A stretch of DNA of 40,148 nt from CAVZLD01 sp964522605. Lineage in GTDB: Bacteria; Planctomycetota; Planctomycetia; Pirellulales; Pirellulaceae. The stretch spans positions 1 to 40,148 of the forward strand of contig CAZFWV010000023.1 of the NCBI GenBank assembly GCA_964522605.1. The letters run 5' to 3'. The translations under genes were made by a program, and so were the position numbers. Under the pieces are notes generated by a model that worked only from the letters and a program-made list of their open reading frames with translations, was not told where the DNA came from and did no database searches. This document shows positions 26,640-33,100 of the stretch, piece after piece; position 1 is the stretch's first letter; the number at the start of each line of letters is the position of its first letter.

Positions 26640-27341
26640 ATGCAGGTTCAACAGGCCATTTTCACCTCCCTGCGGTCGCGGAAGTCCCAGGGCTACCACT
26701 TGGTTGCCCAGTCTTCTGGTCTGGAAGATCAACTGGCACGCCGTCTGTGCACCTGGGGGCCGTCCCACGCTTCCTTGTTGAGCGATCATCCCGACGCGGA
26801 GAGTCTGAATTTTCATCCCCTGACCGACGATTGGTTCGTGGTTTCGCGCACGGTCTACGGCGGGCCCGAATACAGCGGCCGCGGAGGACTGCAGGTATTT
26901 ACCCAGTTCTTACTGCTAAAGCGCGAACAGATGGCCCTCTACGAAAACCATCCACTCCTGGTCGTGCAAACGGCCCAGTTGCTGGGGAACTTGCGTCTCG
27001 TGACCCATATTTCCCATCATCTGGATCCTATCGAACTGCCCGAACGTCCGCTCAAAGGCTGCGCGGCTCAGTCGGCCGACCGAGTTTTTCTGCGCGAGGA
27101 AGTGCTCCGAAGTCTGCGATACCCCAATCGCGTCGCCGTGCTTGGCTTGACCAATCCACTGCCCGTCTTGACGCAGATCGTGCGTGACGTGCCGCGCGAG
27201 CAGCGACTGAAGCTGAGCTTCACCACAGGCCTGAAACCCTCCATCCACCGCGATTTCCGGCTGCACTTCGTCAAGGCCGTGGATGCGCCTCTGCATGCCC
27301 ATTTCTCTCAGCAGGGCATCGAAACCGTCACCGCCAGCTGA
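26640..27341 (+). CDS. GAP1-like GTPase-associated protein, N-terminal region only
   Basis: The 233-aa protein has features I associate with GAP1 (GTPase-associated protein 1): an opening VQQAIFTSLRSR, GYHLVAQSSGLEDQLAR, SRTVYGGPEYSGRGGLQVFT, and a second part with LKLSFTTGLKPSIHRDFRLH. GAP1 proteins are often longer, with further M and C domains, so this may be a short form. I chose ATG 26640 (GGAG nine bases upstream) over an upstream TTG at 26580 that adds residues unlike the family. It follows the GTPase gene by about 100 bases and is the last gene of the run. Confidence 0.72.
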   Translation: MQVQQAIFTSLRSRKSQGYHLVAQSSGLEDQLARRLCTWGPSHASLLSDHPDAESLNFHPLTDDWFVVSRTVYGGPEYSGRGGLQVFTQFLLLKREQMALYENHPLLVVQTAQLLGNLRLVTHISHHLDPIELPERPLKGCAAQSADRVFLREEVLRSLRYPNRVAVLGLTNPLPVLTQIVRDVPREQRLKLSFTTGLKPSIHRDFRLHFVKAVDAPLHAHFSQQGIETVTAS

Positions 27342-27502
27342 ATCGGGCCATTCTGGGGGAGCGGCCTTTGGTCTGGCGGGTCATCGCTTGACGGACTCGA
27401 AATCTTGTCGTTTTCTGAGTAGTCTCTGGGGATGAGCGGGCTCTCATCCAATAGAAACGCATCGTTCTTACACCCAAGACGTCGATTCTTCCAGCAAGCG
27501 GA

Positions 27503-28147
27503 ATGCCAGCGATGGACGAAGAACTACGCCAGTTTGTCGATCATTCTCGCAGCAAAGGATTGGACCACGAGACGATCCGTCATCTGTTATTGTCCGCCGG
27601 TTGGAAAGAGAAGGACATCGCCGAAGCGTTTTGTGCACGAGAGCTGGAATTGCCGATTCCAGAACCAACCGGTGCCGGTACGGCTCGAGACGCTTTCTTC
27701 CATCTACTGACATTCACCGCGCTCTACACCTCGGCGACCAGCCTGATTCTGCTCTTCCTGACGTACATCAATTTTGCATTCCCGGATCCGGCTTGGCGAA
27801 CGAGCTATCGCGCACTGGAGGCGGCGCAATCCAATATTCGCGCTTCGCTGGCCGCGCTGATCGTCTCGTTTCCCGTCTTCTTGATTCTGTGGAACTTTCT
27901 CTTGCGCGAAGTGCGCCGTCATCCCAAAAAGGCCAAAGCAGCCATTCGCCGCTGGTTGGGATACTTGTCTTTGTTTGTGGGGATCGTCATTTTATCGGCG
28001 GACACGATTACATTCGTCTACTACCTGTTCGAAGGCCAACTGACGGTTCGCTTTCTGCTCAAGGTAACAATGTTGTTTCTGACTGCGGGAGGCCTGGTCT
28101 GGTATCTAGCGTTCACGTTGCGCAGCGAGACGGGGGCCAAACAATGA
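27503..28147 (+). CDS. DUF5671 domain membrane protein
   Basis: The 214-aa protein has an N-terminal helical domain that looks like a short UBA-like or regulatory fold (LRQFVDHSRSKGLDHETIRH, about residues 8-50). DUF5671 follows, with four membrane helices: ARDAFFHLLTFTALYTSATS opens it, and the others lie near 110-130, 150-172 and 180-202. The function of DUF5671 is unknown. An in-frame ATG at 27512 is an alternative start. The stop overlaps the next start as ATGA, so the two are coupled. Confidence 0.85.
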   Translation: MPAMDEELRQFVDHSRSKGLDHETIRHLLLSAGWKEKDIAEAFCARELELPIPEPTGAGTARDAFFHLLTFTALYTSATSLILLFLTYINFAFPDPAWRTSYRALEAAQSNIRASLAALIVSFPVFLILWNFLLREVRRHPKKAKAAIRRWLGYLSLFVGIVILSADTITFVYYLFEGQLTVRFLLKVTMLFLTAGGLVWYLAFTLRSETGAKQ

Positions 28148-28596
28148 CGACCAGAGTGCACGTACTGTTTTCGGTGATCTCGTCGCTGATTGTGACGGTA
28201 GCCATCGTCTGGGGATTTGCTCTGGTCGGTTCGCCGGGAACGACCCGTCTTCAGCGTTTTGATCAGCAAAGACTTGACGACTTGCAGACGATCTTTCGTG
28301 AGATTCAATCCTTGTGCTGGGACCCGGATATTAAGGATGAACTGACGCGGCCGCTGCCCGCCACATTGGAGGAACTTGCGAAGCTGGCTCGGAATGAGAG
28401 AATTAATCCGAACGATCCTGAGACGGGTCAGCCCTACGGTTACACCGTATTGGATGCAACGACTTACGAACTGCGTGCGACATTCTCCTTGGAGCGGGAT
28501 TCGGACGAGGAGGTGTTCTGGAATCACCCGGCTGGGGAGCACGTCTTCCAGATCAATGCGCTGGATCCTCCAGGACGTCAGCCGACGGATCCCTAG
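28144..28596 (+). CDS. Hypothetical single-pass membrane protein coupled to the DUF5671 gene
   Basis: The 150-aa protein has one N-terminal membrane helix (about residues 8-28) and an exported domain with a helix (QQRLDDLQTIFREIQSLCW) and a motif NPNDPETGQPYGYTVLDATT followed by YELRATF. This recalls the C-terminal end of type II pseudopilins (DP-x-G-x-PY-x-Y then YEL), but no prepilin cleavage site is present. The ATGA overlap indicates that it works with the DUF5671 protein, perhaps as a membrane complex. No established name is known to me. Confidence 0.82.
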   Translation: MTTRVHVLFSVISSLIVTVAIVWGFALVGSPGTTRLQRFDQQRLDDLQTIFREIQSLCWDPDIKDELTRPLPATLEELAKLARNERINPNDPETGQPYGYTVLDATTYELRATFSLERDSDEEVFWNHPAGEHVFQINALDPPGRQPTDP

Positions 28597-28654
28597 CCGA
28601 TGTCCAAAGTCCGCTCTCCTCGCACGCTGCCTTGGGTGCCGATGGCTTGAGGTA

Positions 28655-28724
28655 GGGCTCAGAAACAAGTTTCCCGTTTTCAATCGCCGTCCGGGAGCCG
28701 CCGAAGTTCGTTCTGCGTCCTCCT
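28655..28724. repeat. Dispersed gene-end repeat, copy 2
   Basis: This is the partner of 1659-1731, in the same place relative to a gene stop and running directly into the mosaic repeat at 28729. Blocks such as TTTCAATCG, GCCGAA and TGCGTCCTCC are shared. It is noncoding. Confidence 0.5.
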
Positions 28725-28728
28725 TAAG

Positions 28729-28871
28729 GATGACTCGGAAATAGCTTCGGCATCGCGATCCTCTCGTTTAACCCGCAGCTGTCAGACAAGGCTCGTTTGA
28801 CCGCGTGCCCAGCGGGCCGCGGAAGATTTCCGCCGACCCGCGGGGCGACGCCCGTGCGGTTAAACGAGGAA
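28729..28871. repeat. Dispersed mosaic repeat, copy B with an internal insertion
   Basis: It matches 5595-5707 along its whole length but carries about 30 extra bases (around 28768-28797). Part of the extra segment, GTTTAACCCGCAGCTGTCAG at 28766-28785, also occurs with one change at 40094-40113. The element thus looks assembled from modules. The rest of the 597-base space up to 29193 (about 28872-29193) shows no gene, tRNA or clear promoter. Confidence 0.8.
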
Positions 28872-29193
28872 GTTGTTGCTGAGTCGTTCCTTGGTGCGCT
28901 GGAAACGCATGGCCTACGCCCGTGCGCCCCTGATAGGCTTCGCCGATCCGGCGCGAACGGAATACGCCCTATCTCCGATCAGCCCCGCTGGTCCGGCGGT
29001 TTCAGTGATCGAGTTGAAACGGGCCACGAAAGGTCGTGCGAGCCTTCGGACGCAACGCTCGACAAATCACTCCACGACGATCAGGCGGTGTCATTCACAA
29101 TGACGGTGATTTGAGAGGTTAAACTGGAAAGCGCATAAGCTCCCCGTCAACACAACAGGACTCGCCGTTTCCAATTCGTGAAAGCGTTGCCTG

Positions 29194-31374
29194 TCAATGT
29201 TCAATGGTGACGAGCCGGCTGCTGAGAACGGGGCTGGCGTCGGCCCCGAGGATTCTTGCGGTCAATTCGTGATCACCGGGCCGCTCGGGGAGTTTTACGG
29301 TAAGGCGCACTTCCGTACGATCATAGGCGGCCACTTTGATGTCACGAGCGATCTCGCTGTGCCCGCCGGATACGGATAGCTTGACATCGCCCGACCAAGG
29401 TGCACCGAGGTCGTTGAATACAACCACGAGTGCCTCCATCATTTCTCCTGGTGTGCCCTGATCCGGAACGCGCAGCATGACGCCCACGGGGGCGAAGGCG
29501 TGTTGAATGTGATTCAGGAAATGCGGCTCGAAAGTCAGACTCTCCAGGTCAATGAAGTTGTCGCTCGTCGCACAGCCGTCCCAGGAGTGCCCTAGTCCGC
29601 AGAAGTGAAGCACACCCGCGACGCGACGAGACGAACGGAGTGCTTCGGTCATGGCCGCCAAGCATCGAGCGTAGAAGTCCCGGCGAGATTCGGCATTGGC
29701 CTCGGGCAGATAGGCAGTATATCCGGCTCGCGTCAGCGTCGTCGGCTGACCGTCGCGTTGAAGCCAGAGCCAGGCATACTCGTTGACGATCCGAGGACGC
29801 GGGCCGTCCGGGCCCAACTTGGAATAGACGTCGACGACGGAGTCAAGTCGGGGCAGGGGCTTCAGCTCAGGGTTCCAGTCGGTCTTGGCCATGCTCCTCG
29901 AATACTGGTAAGGATGGTCCTCGAGGATGTCGTCTCGTCGGTGCGGCTTACCCCAGCCGTTGTCCCAGGGGCGATTCGATCGGTCCAGGTCTCGGACCAT
30001 GCCGATTGCTTCCCGAGTCTTGTCAAATTTCGATTCGTTTTGTGCATCCCAAATGAGGACACTGGCGTGATTCCAATGTTCGCGCAGCCAGGCGCGGTAC
30101 TCATCGGCCAACGTCTCAGCACCGACAGGCGTCATCGTGTCTTCGCTGAGCGTCCAGATGGGAAACTCGTCCTGGATGATGATGCCCTCTTCGTCGGCGA
30201 TGCGGTACCACAGCTCGGGTGGGAAGCCGATACAGTATCGCAAGGCGTTCATGTGCAGCGATTTGAATCGCCGATGCAGTGTGCGAACCCATTGCTCATC
30301 CCAAGGTTTGTCGTTGCGGAGCGGGTCCTCCTCGAAGCGGAAGTAGCAGACATTCGAGCCGCGCAGGAAGTACGGGCTGCCATTCAGAACTCCAATCGCC
30401 GTGCGAGGATCAAAGTGAAAACGGCGCATGCCAAAACGAGTCTGCAAGGTGTCCGCGCCCGTGCTGGTGACCAGGTGGTAGAGATTGGGACTCTCGGGCG
30501 TCCACAACTTACAGTCGCGGAGCGGAATGAAGACCTCCACAGTTTGCGTCTTTCCTGCGTCGATGCGCACACCGGAAAGCGTAGCCTGACCGACGACTTC
30601 GTCTTGCTGGTACGGTCGAACTTCAAAGTCGACATCAGTCAGCACGGCCTCGGCGCCGACGTTGCGTAGTTCGGCGACAACATGAGCCGTACTCCGATCA
30701 ATCTCGGGCACAACTTGAACACTCACGACGTACGGCGAACCTGAAAGGGTCAGTGTTACGTCATCGTAGATGCCCGACAGGTAGCTGCGTTTTTCGAAAT
30801 CGAATCCATTCGCGGCTCGGTCACCGACCGAAAGCGGATCGGCACGCACGCACACAAGAAGTTCGTTGTCGTGCCCGTCACCTCGGAGAGAATCGCCGAC
30901 GTTGAAATAGCCAGGCGTAAAACACGGCCAGTGTGTGCCGACGTTCTGGCCGTTCAGCCAGATCTGCGTACCGAACTTAGATTTGGCCAACTTCAGCACG
31001 GCCATCGGTGGGATGGGACCTTCGACTGAAAACACGCGCCGATACCAAAAGGCCCGGTAGTGAGGATCGGGAATCATGGCGAACTTATGCCCACCTTCAT
31101 CCTTGAATTCCGTGTTCCGCCCAATGTTCTCGAACGGCGGGGTTGCCATGTCCACGACACCGGGGACCGGAATCTCGCGGTCGAATCGCGTTGGTTGCTG
31201 ACCGGGTTCACCGGCAGCAATCTGCCACGTGCCGTTGAGCGAGATAACGCGGCGAGGTACCGTGGGCGCTTCATCCGCCACTGCAACGGTGACGATTTGA
31301 AGGGAGAAACCTACCGTGAGCAGCAGGTTCACGGCGAGTGATGATTTCCCAAAGTGAACCGAGTTATTTTCCAT
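29194..31374 (-). CDS. Exported glycoside hydrolase family 2 enzyme
   Basis: The 726-aa protein has a signal-like N-terminus (hydrophobic stretch near residues 12-34). The GH2 layout follows: a sugar-binding jelly roll (SLNGTWQIAAG, FWYRRVFSV, KFGTQIWLNGQNVGTHWPC), an immunoglobulin-like domain (about 215-315) and a TIM barrel. The acid/base Glu447 is in WDAQNESKF and the probable nucleophile Glu532 in IVNEYAWLWL. The fold fits beta-galactosidase, glucuronidase or mannosidase; the substrate is open. ATG 31374 has GAGGGG about 10 bases upstream; a GTG at 31380 is too close to it. It is a single gene next to the repeat zone. Confidence 0.9.
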   Translation of the reverse strand: MENNSVHFGKSSLAVNLLLTVGFSLQIVTVAVADEAPTVPRRVISLNGTWQIAAGEPGQQPTRFDREIPVPGVVDMATPPFENIGRNTEFKDEGGHKFAMIPDPHYRAFWYRRVFSVEGPIPPMAVLKLAKSKFGTQIWLNGQNVGTHWPCFTPGYFNVGDSLRGDGHDNELLVCVRADPLSVGDRAANGFDFEKRSYLSGIYDDVTLTLSGSPYVVSVQVVPEIDRSTAHVVAELRNVGAEAVLTDVDFEVRPYQQDEVVGQATLSGVRIDAGKTQTVEVFIPLRDCKLWTPESPNLYHLVTSTGADTLQTRFGMRRFHFDPRTAIGVLNGSPYFLRGSNVCYFRFEEDPLRNDKPWDEQWVRTLHRRFKSLHMNALRYCIGFPPELWYRIADEEGIIIQDEFPIWTLSEDTMTPVGAETLADEYRAWLREHWNHASVLIWDAQNESKFDKTREAIGMVRDLDRSNRPWDNGWGKPHRRDDILEDHPYQYSRSMAKTDWNPELKPLPRLDSVVDVYSKLGPDGPRPRIVNEYAWLWLQRDGQPTTLTRAGYTAYLPEANAESRRDFYARCLAAMTEALRSSRRVAGVLHFCGLGHSWDGCATSDNFIDLESLTFEPHFLNHIQHAFAPVGVMLRVPDQGTPGEMMEALVVVFNDLGAPWSGDVKLSVSGGHSEIARDIKVAAYDRTEVRLTVKLPERPGDHELTARILGADASPVLSSRLVTIEH

Positions 31375-31386
31375 TTGCACGGAACC

Positions 31387-31504
31387 CCTCGACCTCTGCC
31401 TCCTTTTTGGCAGTTTGGGAAGATTGATGCTTTTCCCGGCTTGCGAAAAAGGAGGGCAGAGTTAATTGGCGAGTAAATTGTCGAAAGGAGGCAGAGTTAA
31501 TTGT
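31387..31504. repeat. 118-bp direct repeat, copy 1
   Basis: This copy and 31903-32020 have the same length and differ at only three positions by eye. Each begins CCTCGACCTCTGCC and ends in the unit TCGAAAGGAGGCAGAGTTAA plus TTG. Within each, CTCTGCCTCCTTTTT can pair with AAAAAGGAGGGCAGAG, forming a long hairpin. The copies flank a 398-base segment of broken genes, like a mobile hairpin element inserted twice. Confidence 0.9.
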
Positions 31505-31536
31505 TCAGAGTTAATTGTTTGTTGAGTTAATTGTTC

Positions 31537-31596
31537 ACAGTATTCAAACCGGTCGCCCGCACGGCGCCGCACGAGGTCACGAGTGTTGGCGTCCAT
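31537..31596 (-). pseudogene. N-terminal fragment of an HNH-type endonuclease gene
   Basis: Read on the minus strand from ATG 31596, the frame gives MDANTRDLVRRRAGDRFEYC. This is the typical opening of small HNH endonucleases (RDLVRRRAGDRCEYC); the first cysteine of the pair is Phe here. After residue 20 the frame runs into the repeat unit and stops at 31462-31464, so the catalytic part is gone. The ATG follows the upstream partner's stop by one base, as in an operon. Family assignment rests on this short motif only. Confidence 0.42.
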
Positions 31597-31597
31597 T

Positions 31598-31900
31598 CTA
31601 GCAAGCGTGTCTCGCAAGAAAACGGCGAGCTTTCGACTGGATGATCGAGATCACATCGATCGCCTCGACCAAATCCTTGTAGGCCGCCTCTTCATCCGGG
31701 CTGAGCGTTCCCTTGTTGGCCTTCTCTCGCAACACTTCGACTTCTGCTTGAATGTCGTCATCGGCGCGTAGGTTCGCAAGTCGGGGGGTAGCTCCGGAGT
31801 AAAGGCCTCGGTAACGGGATCCAGAAGTCGGTCAAGATAACTGGCAGTGCTCGTACTAGGATCATACCACGAACCGGCAATGCTCTGGCAAGAGAGAGAC
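31598..31900 (-). pseudogene. Frameshifted small gene, upstream partner of the HNH fragment
   Basis: On the minus strand one frame reads CQSIAGSWYDPSTSTASYLD then RLLDPVTEAFTPEL. At a CCCCCC run the reading shifts and continues RLANLRADDDIQAEVEVLRE, KANKGTLSPDEEAAYKDLV and so on to FLARHAC and TAG at 31598-31600. Both parts are good protein sequence, so this is one gene broken by a frameshift. Its upstream end meets repeat copy 2 and no start is left. Genes like this often precede HNH genes in planctomycetes; an antitoxin-like role is a guess. Confidence 0.5.
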
Positions 31901-31902
31901 CT

Positions 31903-32020
31903 CCTCGACCTCTGCCTCCTTTTTGGCAGTTTGGGAGAATTGATGCTTTTCCCGGCCTGCGAAAAAGGAGGGCAGAGTTAATTGGCGAGTAAATTGTCGA
32001 AAGGAGGCAGAGTTAATTGT
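31903..32020. repeat. 118-bp direct repeat, copy 2
   Basis: It matches 31387-31504 with three differences (GGGAGAATT for GGGAAGATT and GGCCTGC for GGCTTGC). Its last unit of 23 bases (31997-32019) is repeated once more in tandem at 32020-32042. See copy 1 for the internal hairpin. Confidence 0.9.
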
Positions 32021-32042
32021 CGAAAGGAGGCAGAGTTAATTG
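31997..32042. repeat. Two tandem 23-bp units at the edge of repeat copy 2
   Basis: The unit TCGAAAGGAGGCAGAGTTAA plus TTG occurs twice head to tail here and once at 31481-31503. Degenerate pieces (GAGTTAATTGT) follow copy 1 at 31505-31535. With only two perfect units and no spacer this is not a CRISPR. Confidence 0.85.
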
Positions 32043-32062
32043 TCGCGCGTAATTGTCGTTAC

Positions 32063-32158
32063 GCTGGTGATGAAGAGCTGTTGGCGACTGCGGAAGTCAG
32101 CGTGGAGGCCGTCGTGGTCGCGATAGGCCAAGAAGTTGGATTGCGACCGAAGTCGTAC
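32063..32158 (-). pseudogene. Short remnant of a tyrosine recombinase/integrase
   Basis: On the minus strand this stretch reads VRLRSQSNFLAYRDHDGLHA then DFRSRQQLFITS. It fits the segment of phage-type integrases around the second catalytic box (ADFHSLRHTFIT). The catalytic HxxR is degraded (RSRQQ), and the frame runs into the tandem repeats and stops at 32036-32038. Only about 32 residues remain, so the call is tentative. It supports a history of mobile DNA in this zone. Confidence 0.4.
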
Positions 32159-32307
32159 CGCTTGCCATGAATCATGAGCCGGGCACCGATTGCCTGCGCT
32201 CTGAAGAAGCTAGAGTGGAACGGAAACGCAGGACTCCTTAGAATTGGGGATGATATCGAATTGCCGATGACATTGAAGTCGGTGCTCGAGGTTCAGTCGC
32301 TGTGGTT

Positions 32308-32337
32308 GCCCCGCCGCGGAGATGCGGGGGGCTTTTT
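32308..32337 (+). terminator. Intrinsic-terminator-like hairpin with T tract
   Basis: CCCCGC (32309-32314) pairs with GCGGGG (32324-32329) around a 9-base loop, followed by GGC and TTTTT at 32333-32337. It reads as a rho-independent terminator on the + strand. No + strand gene ends just upstream; the 150 bases before it carry no recognisable protein or tRNA. It could end an unannotated short RNA or be left from a lost gene. Confidence 0.45.
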
Positions 32338-32466
32338 CTATCCCCCCGAACGCCGGGGCCTGACAGGGCTGGACGAGGGCAGTTTCCCGAAAAGCAGATA
32401 CTCCAGGAATCCAAAGTCGTGATCGGGAAACGACGGACGGTTTCGGAATGAGGCATAGGTCTTCGC

Positions 32467-32688
32467 ATGAAAGACGCGTTTTTTACGCTGCTGGCGCTCT
32501 CCATCCCGCTCATCATTCTGGCGGGACTCTTCTACATGTTCGGGCAGGGGCTTTTCACGGTCGCACGCGATTGGCAGGAGCGACGTCAGATGGATCAGTT
32601 GCGGCGTGACACGCAATTGCGGCGGCAGAAGCAGGCAGCCGATGCGGTCGCGTTGTCCAAGGACTCGGACGGCGAGCGGACCGACTGA
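32467..32688 (+). CDS. Small single-helix membrane protein
   Basis: The 73-aa protein has one N-terminal membrane helix (AFFTLLALSIPLIILAGLFYMFG, about residues 4-26), then a basic, coiled-coil-prone cytoplasmic tail (WQERRQMDQLRRDTQLRRQK) and an acidic end. The composition is protein-like throughout, although the ribosome site is weak. I recognise no family. It lies alone between the scar zone and a long inverted repeat. Confidence 0.65.
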   Translation: MKDAFFTLLALSIPLIILAGLFYMFGQGLFTVARDWQERRQMDQLRRDTQLRRQKQAADAVALSKDSDGERTD

Positions 32689-32775
32689 CGGGAGGGGCAA
32701 CGATCCCAAACGACCGGCGTCAACCATCGGCGCAGGGTTGCCCCTCGGGCGGTCTTCTTGGAGCCAATCGGCCCC

Positions 32776-32863
32776 CTCTGCGGCCCTCCGCGTCTCTGCG
32801 CATTCTGCGTTGAAACGAAAGGGGGGAAACGCTGAGACCGCAGAGACGCGGAGGGTCGCAGAG
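32776..32863. repeat. 25-bp near-perfect inverted repeat
   Basis: Arms 32776-32800 and 32839-32863 begin CTCTGCGGCCCTCCGCG and end with the complementary CGCGGAGGGTCGCAGAG. They pair with one mismatch around 38 bases. It lies between the small membrane protein (+) and the CAP protein (-), whose stops converge here. Elements with this CCGCGTCTCTGCG core look like dispersed repeats. The rest of 32689-33100 shows no gene. Confidence 0.8.
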
Positions 32864-33100
32864 GTTTCGGTGAAGCCAGACGCCGGCCGGTCGTTTTGTG
32901 CGCGGGGCTCCTGACTTCACACTCTTCGACACTCCATGCGGCGGCGCCAGGAGAGCTGCGCCGAGCCCCGTTGGAGTGCGGCTAAAGGCTTTGTTGCGTC
33001 TTTCCGTGGCGAAGATCCCTGCCTTTCTCGAAGGCTTTTACGGAAGAGCGCGGAGTCGGGCCCGGGTTGTTCCTGCTTCTCAGAGCCTGATCCGTCCGAC

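Noticed and set aside
29605..30669. 354-codon + strand frame opposite the GH2 gene
   Set aside because: The GH2 frame on the other strand carries conserved domains and catalytic residues; this frame has none.
31997..32042. Short direct repeats that could be read as a CRISPR array
   Set aside because: The 23-base units are directly adjacent without spacers, there are only two, and no cas gene is in the window.
32281..32310. Possible tRNA 3' half (GGTTCAGTC segment) before the terminator-like hairpin
   Set aside because: The T-arm stem does not pair and no acceptor, D or anticodon arm can be found upstream.
32174..32422. Open frame containing LRIGDDIELP, reminiscent of CsrA
   Set aside because: The rest of the frame does not follow CsrA, it runs through the terminator-like hairpin, and there is no ribosome site.
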